Assembly: GCA_015493615.1 (NCBI GenBank)
Contig: WGCV01000002.1
Coordinates: 1 to 64,000 of the forward strand
Origin: Melioribacteraceae bacterium
GTDB taxonomy: Bacteria > Bacteroidota > Ignavibacteria > Ignavibacteriales > Melioribacteraceae
Reading direction: 5' to 3'
Length of the DNA: 64,000 nt
Position 1 is the first letter of the stretch. The number at the start of each line of letters is the position of its first letter. Shown here piece by piece: positions 7,682 to 16,194 of the stretch. The position numbers and the translations under genes were made by a program. The notes under the pieces are model-generated. The model was not told where the DNA came from. It made no database searches and saw nothing but the letters and a program-made list of their open reading frames with translations.

Positions 7682-9355
7682 TTATTTCGAGATAAACTTC
7701 TTAAATTTCTCCAAGGATAAATAATTAATCACTTCGGATTTCTTGATTCCTCCTTTCCGGGCAATCATCACTCCGTACTTTGTATATTCAATATGGCTCG
7801 TTGCATGGGCGTCCGCATTGATTGTAAAGAGCGCGCCTTTTTCCCTTGCATAATCATAATTGCGCCAATCCAAATCAAGCCGGTGCGGGTTTGCGTTAAT
7901 TTCTATCGCAGTATTGTTAGCGGCGCAAGCGTCAAGAATTTTAAGGATGTTCAATTTATATCCGTCCCTGCGCAAAAGGAGTCTTCCTGTCGGATGTCCG
8001 ATTGCATTTGAGTATGGTGATTCAATTGCTTTTATGATGCGCCCAGTCATTTCTTCTTCGGGCAGATTAAAATTAGAATGAACCGACGCAATGATAAAAT
8101 CAAATCCGGAAAGAATTTCATCGGAGTAATCGAGAGAACCATCTTTCAGAATATCGCTTTCGATACCGTGGAATATCTCAACGCCGAGTTTTTTGCGGAG
8201 GGCTGCTATTTCATCATGCTGTTCAATCAATCTTTCTTCGGTGAGTCCGTTTGCATAAAAAGCCGACTTACTGTGATCACAAACGGCGAAATATTCAAAT
8301 CCGCTCTCTTTGCCGGCGATAACCATTTCCTCCAGCGAGTTAGCCCCGTCGGAGTAAACAGTATGAAAATGAAGCATACCTTTCATCCCGGGAAAATCCA
8401 AATCGGAAGGAGACGAATCGCGTAACAAAATATTTTCGGTCTCCTCTTCCCTCATCTCAGGCGCGACAAAATGAATTTTGTTCTCCGAAAAGATTTCTTT
8501 CTCCGATTTGAAATCTGCGCTCAAGTCGGTAAACTTTGAAGTGAAATATTCGCTTCCGGTCAAGATGAAATCCGCTTTTGTAAACTCTTCTTCGCTTGTA
8601 ACAATATGAAGATAAATCTCCCTTTTCTTTGCAGCTTTAAGTCTTAAAACCGAAATTTCATTCCCTCCTTTTTCTTCTGCAATTACAAAAGTTTCTTTAA
8701 GGTTATCAATACATTCTTTTTTTGAATTAGGATTCACTAAAACAAGCAAATCAATCCTCGAGATAATTTCCAGTATTCTTTTAAGCTGTCCGGTAAGTTC
8801 GACCTTAATTATTCCGGGAATATTTTCCATTTTCTTTTTTAACGATCCGGCGATTTCAAACGCTTCATCAAGGAGGAGAAGATGTTTGGTTGTTATTATT
8901 CTATTAATTTCCGTTTTGATTTTTTCAATGCTTTTCTCTCCGAATCCCTTTATTTCATTCAACTTCCCCGACTCAATAACCTCCGTCAAATCATCTATAT
9001 TTTCAACTTGCAGTTCTTTGTTAAGCAGAATTAACTTCTTAATGCCAAGGCCTCTAATCTGAAGTAAATCCTCAATTCCTTTCGGCGCTTTTTCCTTCAA
9101 TGAAATCAGTTCGGTAGAATAACCGTTCTCGAATATTTCTTTAATTGTCGCGAAAATACCTTTACCAATTCCTTTTACCTTAAGGAGTTCGTTTGTTTCA
9201 ATCATTTCTTCAAAATCATCATTTATATATCGGAGCGCATTAACCGCGTTTCTGTATGCGCGGACTTTGAATGGATTCTCTCCGGCAAATTCCGAGAGGT
9301 CTGCCAGCTGATTTAATGTGTTGAGTAATTCTTTTTTCGTAACATTAAGTTTCAT
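7682..9355 (-). CDS. polX: PolX-like protein: HhH + pol-beta-like + PHP, polymerase site degenerate
   Basis: I start the protein at 9355 (557 residues), where ATG overlaps the upstream TGA by 4 nt; a longer in-frame extension to 9454 lies wholly inside the upstream gene. Domains are a helix-hairpin-helix region (residues about 1-150, with LLKVKGIGKGI, LLQIRGLGIKK and LNEIKGFGEKS), a pol-beta-like nucleotidyltransferase region (about 155-290) and a C-terminal PHP phosphoesterase (about 327-540). PHP metal ligands look complete: HFH 329-331, DH 360-361, E399, H426, H454, D515 and H517. In the polymerase part the usual GDxD is SRID (199-202), the GS motif is TGQ, and the third Asp position reads YLH. 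It may keep 3' exonuclease/AP-processing activity without synthesis. Confidence 0.85.
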   Translation of the reverse strand: MKLNVTKKELLNTLNQLADLSEFAGENPFKVRAYRNAVNALRYINDDFEEMIETNELLKVKGIGKGIFATIKEIFENGYSTELISLKEKAPKGIEDLLQIRGLGIKKLILLNKELQVENIDDLTEVIESGKLNEIKGFGEKSIEKIKTEINRIITTKHLLLLDEAFEIAGSLKKKMENIPGIIKVELTGQLKRILEIISRIDLLVLVNPNSKKECIDNLKETFVIAEEKGGNEISVLRLKAAKKREIYLHIVTSEEEFTKADFILTGSEYFTSKFTDLSADFKSEKEIFSENKIHFVAPEMREEETENILLRDSSPSDLDFPGMKGMLHFHTVYSDGANSLEEMVIAGKESGFEYFAVCDHSKSAFYANGLTEERLIEQHDEIAALRKKLGVEIFHGIESDILKDGSLDYSDEILSGFDFIIASVHSNFNLPEEEMTGRIIKAIESPYSNAIGHPTGRLLLRRDGYKLNILKILDACAANNTAIEINANPHRLDLDWRNYDYAREKGALFTINADAHATSHIEYTKYGVMIARKGGIKKSEVINYLSLEKFKKFISK

Positions 9356-9930
9356 GACATAATCCTTAAAATGATAATCGGAATAATGCTTCCCGCAACG
9401 GCTCCCCAAAAAACTTGCGCAACTGTATGAACGCGAAGAGTTAATCTTGCCCACATAACTATTATCAGAAAAATCAGAAAAAGGAGATAATAACTATTAC
9501 CGAGATAGAGAAGAACTCCGAGAGGAATTGCCGCTCCCATTGCGTGTGCGCTTATTTTCCAATATTTGTTGATGATTGTTATTGTGAGAGAAGTGATAAA
9601 ATAGATTATCCAAAGATTTACAAAAAGCGGTTCAATATTCGAGTAGTAAAAAATCCCCGCAGCAGCTAAGCAGAAGACAGCGCCTATCAAATATGGAAGC
9701 GTTCTTTCTTCTTTTACGGTGGCGTCGTCATTTACAATTCTTTTCTTTCTCCTAAGATAGATAAAAACAACCACAGGGAAAAAGACTCCGAGAATAAATG
9801 AAATCCCAAGCATAAATACCGGTCTTTCCGATTTTCCCGACAAGATTAAGAAAAGTAGGAAATTCATAAAAGGGGGAGCCAAAAGATATGAAGAGTAAGA
9901 AGCTAATTTTTTGTTCATTTCATTTTTCAT
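9352..9930 (-). CDS. PAP2-like integral membrane protein
   Basis: The 192-residue product has about six hydrophobic helices. KISAHAMGAA (about residues 124-133) and RLTLRVHTVAQVFWGAVAG (about 162-180) fit the second and third signature motifs of PAP2-type membrane phosphatases, with His127 and His169 in the catalytic positions. The first canonical motif (KxxxxxxRP) is not obvious, so a reduced or divergent family member is likely. Its stop overlaps the polX start in an ATGA junction, indicating translational coupling. The substrate, perhaps a lipid or polyprenyl phosphate, cannot be inferred from sequence. Confidence 0.6.
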   Translation of the reverse strand: MKNEMNKKLASYSSYLLAPPFMNFLLFLILSGKSERPVFMLGISFILGVFFPVVVFIYLRRKKRIVNDDATVKEERTLPYLIGAVFCLAAAGIFYYSNIEPLFVNLWIIYFITSLTITIINKYWKISAHAMGAAIPLGVLLYLGNSYYLLFLIFLIIVMWARLTLRVHTVAQVFWGAVAGSIIPIIILRIMS

Positions 9931-10016
9931 TGTAAAGTTTCAATTGTTTTATTTTATACAAAATTGACGGGAGATATTTTTAGAACAAATTGATTTTAAA
10001 AGTTCAGTAATAAATA

Positions 10017-10112
10017 AAACTTCGAGATTTGACTGATTTATTTAGGAATTCGATATTAATAAAACAATAAACGAATTTTCAATATTTGCTGAATACAAAA
10101 ACCTCGAAGATT
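10017..10112 (+). repeat. CCTCGAAGG fold-back element, copy 1
   Basis: Left end AAACTTCGAGATTT and right end AAACCTCGAAGATTT are imperfect inverse complements. The core contains AAAACAATAAACGAATTTTC followed by AATATTTGCTGAAT, shared with the copies at 10268-10366 (same strand) and 49654-49750 (opposite strand). Confidence 0.75.
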
Positions 10113-10267
10113 TTTTTAATATTTGGCTATAATATATATCTATTATAGCAAAACACCCAACTCCGTAGGAGAGACACTTTTATATGTTAGTATTACCCAT
10201 TTTATTTATTTTGTATCGCTCTAACGGAGCTAATAGTTGATTAATTTTTGTTTATTCAGTAATCAAC

Positions 10268-10366
10268 AAACCTTCGAGGTTTGACTGATTTATTTAAGAA
10301 TTTGCTATTAATAAAACAATAAACGAATACTCAATATTTGCTGAATATTAAAAACCTCGAAGGTTT
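10268..10366 (+). repeat. CCTCGAAGG fold-back element, copy 2
   Basis: Ends AAACCTTCGAGGTTT and AAACCTCGAAGGTTT are near-perfect inverse complements, so the whole element can fold on itself. The core matches copy 1 closely (CTGATTTATTTA, AAAACAATAAACGAAT, AATATTTGCTGAAT). It lies about 60 nt beyond the stop of the B12-binding gene. Confidence 0.78.
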
Positions 10367-10427
10367 CATTTTGTATCCATTATAGAAAAGTATTCAGAAC
10401 GAGATTGAAATTATTCCTATTGACCGC

Positions 10428-10835
10428 TTAATCTCTCGGATGTTCTTCCACCCATTCCTTGATATAATTAACCGTTTCGTCAGTCGGAGTTCCGGGAGTA
10501 AATAATTTCCCGACGCCCATCTCGTTCAATTTCTTAATATCTTCATCGGGAATAATTCCGCCGCCAAATAGAAGGACATCGTCGATTTCTCTTTCTTTCA
10601 TTAATCGCAGAACTTCAGGGAAAACCGTCATGTGCGCTCCGGAAAGAATGCTAATGCCGATTGCGTCAACGTCTTCCTGAACAGCCGCTTCAACAATTGT
10701 CGCGGGAGTTTGTCTTAAACCGGTGTAAATAACTTCCATTCCGGCGTCGCGCAGCGCCGAGGCGATAACTTTTGCGCCTCTGTCATGTCCGTCCAATCCT
10801 GCTTTAGCAACTAAAACTCTTATTTTTTTACTCAT
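10428..10835 (-). CDS. Methylmalonyl-CoA mutase C-terminal (B12-binding) subunit
   Basis: This 135-residue protein is a standalone cobalamin-binding domain. The DxHxxG motif appears as GLDGHDRG (residues 14-21), with the ligand His17, followed by SILSGAHM and [13 protein letters not shown], typical of the mutase small domain. Such subunits pair with a separate catalytic subunit to form methylmalonyl-CoA or related acyl-CoA mutases, which link propionyl-CoA metabolism to succinyl-CoA. No large subunit is in the window, but a carboxyltransferase of the propionyl/methylmalonyl-CoA type lies at 43.5-45.0 kb. It is separated from kdsB by 62 nt. Confidence 0.9.
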   Translation of the reverse strand: MSKKIRVLVAKAGLDGHDRGAKVIASALRDAGMEVIYTGLRQTPATIVEAAVQEDVDAIGISILSGAHMTVFPEVLRLMKEREIDDVLLFGGGIIPDEDIKKLNEMGVGKLFTPGTPTDETVNYIKEWVEEHPRD

Positions 10836-10897
10836 TGTTCACCATAATTATTAACAAAAAGAAATCAAATCCATTATTTAAAATACAAAACTTGAAA

Positions 10898-11659
10898 TTA
10901 TTTTTGTTCGTTGATTTTTTGATAATATTTCCTTGCTTTTTTCAAGTCATTGGGAGTATCGATTGAAAAACTCTCAAACTCCGTTTCGACGACTTTAATT
11001 TTTACTCCATTCTCGATTAAACGAAGCTGCTCCAGCTTTTCTATTTTTTCCAAATCCGTCTGTTCCCACGAAGTAAATTTTAACAGCGTTCTCCGTTTGT
11101 AAACATAAAGTCCGATATGCTTGTAAAAATCGGTAGAATGAAACATATCGATTGCCGAACTTGCATCCCGCACGAAAGGAATTATCGCCCTTGAAAAATA
11201 AAGGGCGTAGTTGTTGTAATCGAAAACAACTTTAGGAATCGAAGGACTTTTAAGCTCCTTAATATCTGTGATTTTTTTCACAAGAGTTGAGACCTTAACC
11301 GATTTATCGAAAAGGAACGGCTCAATCGCTTCATCAATCATTCTTCCTTTTATGAATGGCTCATCCCCTTGAATATTAACGATAATATCCGCATCGGGAA
11401 TTTTTCGAGCAACAAAAGCAATGCGATCCGAACCGCTTTCAAAATCGTTACCCGTCATTACAGCATTCCCGCCGAAAGCTGAAACAACGTCAAAAACTTT
11501 TTGGTCGTCAACCGCAATGTAAATTTCATTAATTAATTTAGATTTTTTGGCGCGCTCCCAAGTATGCTGTATCATTGGCTTTCCGCCAATATCGGCAAGC
11601 GGTTTCCCCACTAATCTCGTTGAGGCAAAACGGGCAGGAATAATTCCGACAATCTTCAT
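10898..11659 (-). CDS. kdsB: 3-deoxy-manno-octulosonate cytidylyltransferase
   Basis: At 253 residues this is a normal-length CMP-Kdo synthetase, activating Kdo with CTP for lipopolysaccharide inner-core assembly in the cytoplasm. The N-terminal nucleotide-binding signature IIPARFASTRLVGKPLADI (residues 6-24) and the NIQGDEPFI motif (about 94-102) are present. The gene abuts the stop of the VWA lipoprotein gene with no gap. Its presence indicates an LPS-type outer membrane. Confidence 0.95.
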   Translation of the reverse strand: MKIVGIIPARFASTRLVGKPLADIGGKPMIQHTWERAKKSKLINEIYIAVDDQKVFDVVSAFGGNAVMTGNDFESGSDRIAFVARKIPDADIIVNIQGDEPFIKGRMIDEAIEPFLFDKSVKVSTLVKKITDIKELKSPSIPKVVFDYNNYALYFSRAIIPFVRDASSAIDMFHSTDFYKHIGLYVYKRRTLLKFTSWEQTDLEKIEKLEQLRLIENGVKIKVVETEFESFSIDTPNDLKKARKYYQKINEQK

Positions 11660-13213
11660 TTAATTAGTAACTAAAACCGTAATTGTTTTTGATAAATTGT
11701 TATTGGTATCGTCAATCTTAACCGAAGCGGAGCCGAGAGAATTTCCGCCGTTAATAACAACAACGCTTTGAGCGTTATTGCTCGGGTCAATTGAGATTAA
11801 ACTTCCTCCCGATGTTATTGCCCAAGTATATTCGGGATTCGGATAGTAAAACGAGTAGGCATTAACCGTAACTCCGCTGTTTCTCGCAACGGTAACAGTA
11901 TCAACGCCCGAAGGATGTTCCGGTGTTGCGTTTATGTAAAGTCCCGGATTATTCGAGAAAAAATCTGCGCTTGAGAAAGTTCCCTGCACATAAGAGTTAA
12001 CCGGATTGTTCTTCGCGCGTACAATCAGAGTGTGCAAGTTGGCGCCTCTTTTGGGACTGGCATAAGTGAGCCAGTAAAATGATTTGGAATATCTTTCAAT
12101 CTGAGAGTTAATTTGGTCGAATGTATTTATTAATTCGGAAGTTTCGGTAATGCTGAAAAACCCGCTGTTCCCGATCGAAGATAAAACGTCGGGACTGATT
12201 TCATTCCCCAACCCTATTGTGTAAACGCGCTTTCCCGTAACGGCTTGAATCGCCGCATCGAAAGTGTGCGAACCTTGTGTGTCGGTTCCGTCTGTAAACA
12301 GAACCATTGCTCCGGTAATGATGCTGTCGGGAACAAAAGTCTGATCCCAGTGATTTGCGCCGGTAATGGTCGCGCCGTATAAATCCGTGCTTGGTTGTCC
12401 GACGGAAATCGAATTAATCGCAGTCGTCAAAGCGTTAATATTTGAAGTAAAATCCTGAAGCAAAACAGTAGATTCGGAAAATTCAAAAACTGCAACCTGA
12501 TGATGCGCATCCACTATATTATTAACAAAATTTATTGCAGCGTTTTTAATATCCGGAATTTCATCCCGCAAACTTGTGCTGTTATCAAGCATCAGAACAA
12601 TTTTAACTACGTACCTGTTGGAAAGATACTGCTGAAAAAGGACGTACGATTCCGACCGTGAAATTTGTTCTCCATCCTCATAAATTTCCAGATTGTCCAA
12701 AGTTAAATCGGGAACGGGAAGTCCCGTATTATCAACCACTTCAAAGAGCATCTTTACATAGTTGGGGGTTTCGGTTTTCGTTCCGTGATCGATAAAGGAA
12801 TAGCCTTCTCCGCTGCCGCCGAGTGACTGAGTTGTAAAATGCCAAACAGGGCTTTCAGCCGAAGTTCCGTCGGAGCGATAACCGACAACTTTCCAAAAAT
12901 ATGTTGTGTTATATTTTAATCCCGGCATAACAAAACCGTTTGAAGTTATGTTATGAGCGACGCGCAAAGTAGGAGGAGAAATCTCGGAAAAGTAAACATC
13001 GTACTTGGAAAAGCCGCTTGATTTCCAGCCGAGCGAAACAACAACCGGCTGATTTTTAGCGCCTTGAGCGGGAGTCGGAGTATTAAAATATTGATTGGAA
13101 TCGCCGCCGCCGTTATCGTTATTAGGTCCCGTTAAGGAGCATCCCGATATTAGCGCGGCAACGAGAAGTAAAAAAGCAAACTTTTTATTTATTAACTTCA
13201 AATATTTAATCAT
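11660..13213 (-). CDS. VWA-domain lipoprotein with FnIII-like N-terminal domain
   Basis: The 517-residue product has a signal peptide ending in the lipobox LISGC (Cys25), predicting a lipid anchor. A fibronectin type III-like domain follows (about residues 40-128, with TYFWKVVGYRSDG), then a von Willebrand A domain (about 195-375) whose metal site is MLDNSTSL, fitting DxSxS. The last ~110 residues form a beta-rich Ig-like segment. VWA domains bind ligands through a divalent metal, so an adhesion or scaffold role on the cell surface is plausible but unproven. It abuts kdsB directly and probably leads that transcript. Confidence 0.8.
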   Translation of the reverse strand: MIKYLKLINKKFAFLLLVAALISGCSLTGPNNDNGGGDSNQYFNTPTPAQGAKNQPVVVSLGWKSSGFSKYDVYFSEISPPTLRVAHNITSNGFVMPGLKYNTTYFWKVVGYRSDGTSAESPVWHFTTQSLGGSGEGYSFIDHGTKTETPNYVKMLFEVVDNTGLPVPDLTLDNLEIYEDGEQISRSESYVLFQQYLSNRYVVKIVLMLDNSTSLRDEIPDIKNAAINFVNNIVDAHHQVAVFEFSESTVLLQDFTSNINALTTAINSISVGQPSTDLYGATITGANHWDQTFVPDSIITGAMVLFTDGTDTQGSHTFDAAIQAVTGKRVYTIGLGNEISPDVLSSIGNSGFFSITETSELINTFDQINSQIERYSKSFYWLTYASPKRGANLHTLIVRAKNNPVNSYVQGTFSSADFFSNNPGLYINATPEHPSGVDTVTVARNSGVTVNAYSFYYPNPEYTWAITSGGSLISIDPSNNAQSVVVINGGNSLGSASVKIDDTNNNLSKTITVLVTN

Positions 13214-13551
13214 TTACCGAATCCCGATTAAGATAAAATTTAACTTCATAATTTAAGGATTATCATTAAAATTATCAGAAATAACTAAAGGAATTTTTAC
13301 AAAATTTGACAAAGCAAATATTATTCATTACTTTTTCAATAAATTACTTTTATTTAAATAAACTCGTCAATTGAAAATAGAATTGAGGGAATCAAAATGC
13401 GAGAATTGTCAGCCCGTTAGAGAGTAAAAAACAAGGAATGTTGTTCAAGTATGAGAAATTAATTCACTGGTAAATAGGATTGCAAATTATGCAGGCATAG
13501 CATTCTAAAAGCAGCATGTTGCTGCATATTAATATATAAGAAGGGAAAAAA
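13214..13551. other. Divergent intergenic region
   Basis: AT-rich spacer of 338 nt between the divergently transcribed VWA lipoprotein (minus) and the coiled-coil lipoprotein (plus). It should contain both promoters, but I cannot place them with confidence. A small stem (GCAGCA/TGCTGC, about 13512-13526) precedes the plus-strand gene, and AGAAGGGAAAAA is a plausible ribosome-binding site for it. No ORF of note. Confidence 0.45.
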
Positions 13552-14184
13552 ATGAATATCATGTACACGTTTTTGAGAAAATCTCTTTTGGCCCTACTAG
13601 CAATTGTAATTTTTGGATGTGGGAATAATGATGCGGAAATGAAGAAACTCAGGGAGGAAAATGAAGCACTTAAAAACTCACAAATAAAAAGAGAACAAAT
13701 CGCTAAAGAAGCAGAGATACAAAAACAAAAAGAAGCTCAAAAAGCAGAAATGCGAAAACTACACACTGAGAATGAAGCATTACAAAAACAAATAGCCGCT
13801 CAAAAAGCAAAATCTTTAAGAACTATCAAAAATAAGAAAACCGAACCAATTGTAAAAACTGGGAAAGTAATAGTCTCAATAGAAGTTGAGAATTATAAAC
13901 CTAACGGTAGGAAATGGGATAGTACTGGAGCACCAGACATTAGCGGAAAGATAACTTTCCCGGATGGAAGCGTCATAGTTATTCATAAACACAATAATAG
14001 TTACACTGCAAGCGGAAGTGTGGAAAACGTAAAATTACGAAAGAACGATCGAATAAAAGTGCTTTTAGAAGATCGAGATATCTCTAGTAATGATATTATT
14101 GCTTCTGGCTCTGTAGTTTATCCAGGCGGTAGTATTTTCAAGCAAAGTATCGGTTCCGCACATCTTATTTTCAAGTTTGAATAG
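13552..14184 (+). CDS. Coiled-coil lipoprotein of unknown function
   Basis: This 210-residue protein has an N-terminal signal peptide with a lipobox (IVIFGCG, Cys about 24). A long charged coiled coil follows (about residues 30-85) containing two copies of a KLxxENEALxxxQ-like unit. The C-terminal beta-rich domain (about 100-210) contains NGRKWDSTGAPDI, reminiscent of C2-like modules in secreted proteins; that resemblance is weak. Codon use is richer in A than in flanking genes. It is followed 280 nt later by another exported protein of unknown function on the same strand. I do not recognise the family. Confidence 0.65.
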   Translation: MNIMYTFLRKSLLALLAIVIFGCGNNDAEMKKLREENEALKNSQIKREQIAKEAEIQKQKEAQKAEMRKLHTENEALQKQIAAQKAKSLRTIKNKKTEPIVKTGKVIVSIEVENYKPNGRKWDSTGAPDISGKITFPDGSVIVIHKHNNSYTASGSVENVKLRKNDRIKVLLEDRDISSNDIIASGSVVYPGGSIFKQSIGSAHLIFKFE

Positions 14185-14464
14185 CTGCAGAAATTTATGA
14201 GTACTTTTTTGTTTTTAAAAAGCAAAATCATGTTAAAAGCATTAAAACTTATCTTGATGCGTAACTAATGAACAATTCAAAATCTGACCGCCCTAAGTAA
14301 ACAGGGTTTGTGATATTTTTTGAATTCATATGTTACTCACGCTGAGCTGAGAAAGTAATTGTGAAAATATATTTATAAACCAGGGTTTTGCTCTTTGTAA
14401 ATAATTGCTGCTTTGAACGGCAGTTTAACTGTAATACTGTAAGGATACTAAGGAAGTAGGCTCT

Positions 14465-15313
14465 ATGATACATAAAAACGTAAAACTTTTATTTCTTGTA
14501 GTTGCATTTGTTGTTCCATTTTCAAATAATTTTTCTCAGCAACAATCAAAACCGCTTCCTGTAGTAATCTCTTGCCGTAAGTCATTTTTGGGTGGTTCAT
14601 ACGTCCTACAAATAAAAAATACTTCAGCCTCTTCATTGAAAATATGGATAGACGCACGAGGAAAAATTGCGACCTATAATATTCCGGCTGGTAGAATGAA
14701 AAAAATTGGTTGGGTCCAAGGTTTTAGATTTGATGCAAACGACATATACTTTATAGGTTCTGATGGATTCAATACTATTAAGCAAGTTATGCCAAGTAAA
14801 GAATTATCCGCAATAAGACTTGGCTTTTCCAATGATGGTGCACTAACGATAAACCTATCTCAATCATTTTTACAAAAACAACTTAACAAATATTTGAAAT
14901 TACCCATAAGTCAAAATTATCCCAAAATAATTGATATTGAACTAAATCAAAGGCCAAAGATAATTCTTAAAAATATATCAGATAAAATTTATGTTGATGT
15001 AGTTCTACAAACTATTAGTTTTTCAGGTAAAGTTCATGTCCCAATAAATTTAGTCGTTTCTTTTATCCCTTCATATGCAACGGGTACTGGTGCAATAATG
15101 GCTTCACAGATTAAAGTAGATGACATAAATATTGGTGGATTTCCAAAGCAGTGGTTTAGCCAAGTCACAGACATAATAAACAAGTTAATCCCCATCTGGT
15201 TTTCTAATATCAAATTATTTCAGATAGACAAAACCACATTAAAATATTGCAAATTTTTTAATGTCCGAAAAATTAAAGTTAAAAATAGAAGATTAGTAAT
15301 TGAACTTTTATAA
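14465..15313 (+). CDS. Exported protein of unknown function (DUF1439/YceB-like C-terminal half)
   Basis: The 282-residue product has a signal peptide (residues about 1-25, ending NNFSQQ) without a lipobox. The first half (30-120) looks like a small beta-sandwich. The second half (about 125-282) begins LTINLSQSFLQKQLNKYL and ends RKIKVKNRRLVIELL, a pattern similar to YceB/DUF1439 lipid-binding-type folds; this is a tentative reading. The Shine-Dalgarno-like AAGGAAGTAGG precedes the ATG. Base composition is AT-rich relative to the housekeeping genes around it, in line with the adjacent toxin-antitoxin locus being accessory DNA. Confidence 0.6.
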   Translation: MIHKNVKLLFLVVAFVVPFSNNFSQQQSKPLPVVISCRKSFLGGSYVLQIKNTSASSLKIWIDARGKIATYNIPAGRMKKIGWVQGFRFDANDIYFIGSDGFNTIKQVMPSKELSAIRLGFSNDGALTINLSQSFLQKQLNKYLKLPISQNYPKIIDIELNQRPKIILKNISDKIYVDVVLQTISFSGKVHVPINLVVSFIPSYATGTGAIMASQIKVDDINIGGFPKQWFSQVTDIINKLIPIWFSNIKLFQIDKTTLKYCKFFNVRKIKVKNRRLVIELL

Positions 15314-15510
15314 ATACCGGCGTATCGATAATAACTTTTTAACTCTCCGTTTTAGGTCTCTACGAAATCCAACAAAAAACATCGATACAGTCGGGGGGCA
15401 AAGCAACCCAAATATACTAACTAGTTGCAACAAAATCTATCAAATAAAGCCATACTATTGTCTTTAAAAACAATTAAATTGAAATTTAAAGCTTGATTTA
15501 TCATAAAATG

Positions 15511-15540
15511 ATATTTAATTTATATATACAAATTAAATAT
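15511..15540. promoter_or_regulatory. Perfect inverted repeat upstream of antitoxin (putative operator)
   Basis: Two 11-bp arms, ATATTTAATTT and AAATTAAATAT, are exact inverse complements separated by 8 bp. The site ends 16 nt before the antitoxin ATG. Type II antitoxins with ribbon-helix-helix domains commonly autorepress through palindromes at this place, so it is a candidate operator overlapping the promoter. The repeat is seen directly; binding is inferred. Confidence 0.65.
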
Positions 15541-15556
15541 ACTTGAGGAATATACC

Positions 15557-15787
15557 ATGAAGACCATATCATTAAAAATCGATGATTCGATTTTCGGAGA
15601 AACTGAGAACATTGTTGCATTAATGAAAAAACCGAGGAACAGATACATTAATGAAGCAATTGAGCATTATAACAGAATCCAAAAACGAAAAATTCTGGAG
15701 CAAAAGATTCAAAACGAGTCTTTATTAGTGAAGGATGATTCAATGTCTGTTTTAAAAGAATTTGAAAGTATTGAAAATGAAAATTAA
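15557..15787 (+). CDS. Ribbon-helix-helix-type antitoxin
   Basis: The 76-residue protein starts MKTISLKIDDSIF, typical of the beta strand of RHH/CopG DNA-binding antitoxins, followed by two helices (ENIVALMKK, RNRYINEAIEHYNRIQKRKI). The charged C-terminal tail is the likely toxin-binding region. The ribosome-binding site TTGAGGAA precedes the ATG. It overlaps the downstream MazF/PemK-type toxin start by 11 nt, the classic order. It probably neutralises that toxin and represses the operon through the palindrome upstream. Confidence 0.8.
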   Translation: MKTISLKIDDSIFGETENIVALMKKPRNRYINEAIEHYNRIQKRKILEQKIQNESLLVKDDSMSVLKEFESIENEN

Positions 15788-16121
15788 ACAGAACGAAATT
15801 TGGATTGCCGATCTTAATCCTCAAATTGGAACAGAAACCGGTAAAACCAGACCAGTGTTAATAATACAGACAGACTTGTTGAATAAAGTTTTGCATCCTT
15901 CAACTATAGTTTGTCCAATTACCACCAATATAAAAATGGAAGCTGAGATTTTAAGAGTACACATAAAAAAGGGCGTTGCCAATGTAAAAGAAAACAGTGA
16001 CATTATGATTGATCAGATAAGAGCAATTGACAACAAACGATTGATAAAAAAGGTTGGGGAACTACCGCCAAATTTAGCTCGTAAAGTGAAAGAAAATTTG
16101 ATGATTGTGTTAGATATTTAA
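15777..16121 (+). CDS. MazF/PemK-family toxin (mRNA interferase)
   Basis: I start at the ATG at 15777 (114 residues), which gives the canonical N terminus KQNEIWIADLNPQIGTETGKTRPVLI. The family motifs GTETGKTRPVLII (residues about 17-29) and VCPITTN (about 45-51) are present, with a conserved basic/acidic C-terminal half. MazF toxins cleave single-stranded mRNA at short sequences. An in-frame ATG 15 nt earlier is less likely because it extends the usual N terminus. Length is normal, and nothing suggests inactivation. Confidence 0.88.
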   Translation: MKIKQNEIWIADLNPQIGTETGKTRPVLIIQTDLLNKVLHPSTIVCPITTNIKMEAEILRVHIKKGVANVKENSDIMIDQIRAIDNKRLIKKVGELPPNLARKVKENLMIVLDI

Positions 16122-16194
16122 TTGTCCTACAAATAATAGGTTTTTAAAAGTCTCTATAATTTATAATTTGTAATTTGCAATTGATAATCGAATC

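Larger units (their letters stand above)
9931..10427. repeat. Gene-free region with fold-back repeats
   Basis: About 500 nt between the PAP2-like gene and the B12-binding gene. It holds two tandemly oriented copies of a CCTCGAAGG fold-back element (about 10017-10112 and 10268-10366), with a pair of diverged CTCCGTAGGAG / CGCTCTAACGGAGC sites (10153-10230) between them. No gene is visible. Confidence 0.7.

Noticed and set aside
9356-9454. N-terminal extension of the PolX-like protein
   Set aside because: The extension lies wholly inside the upstream PAP2-like gene; the ATG at 9355 forms an ATGA junction and restores the usual HhH start.
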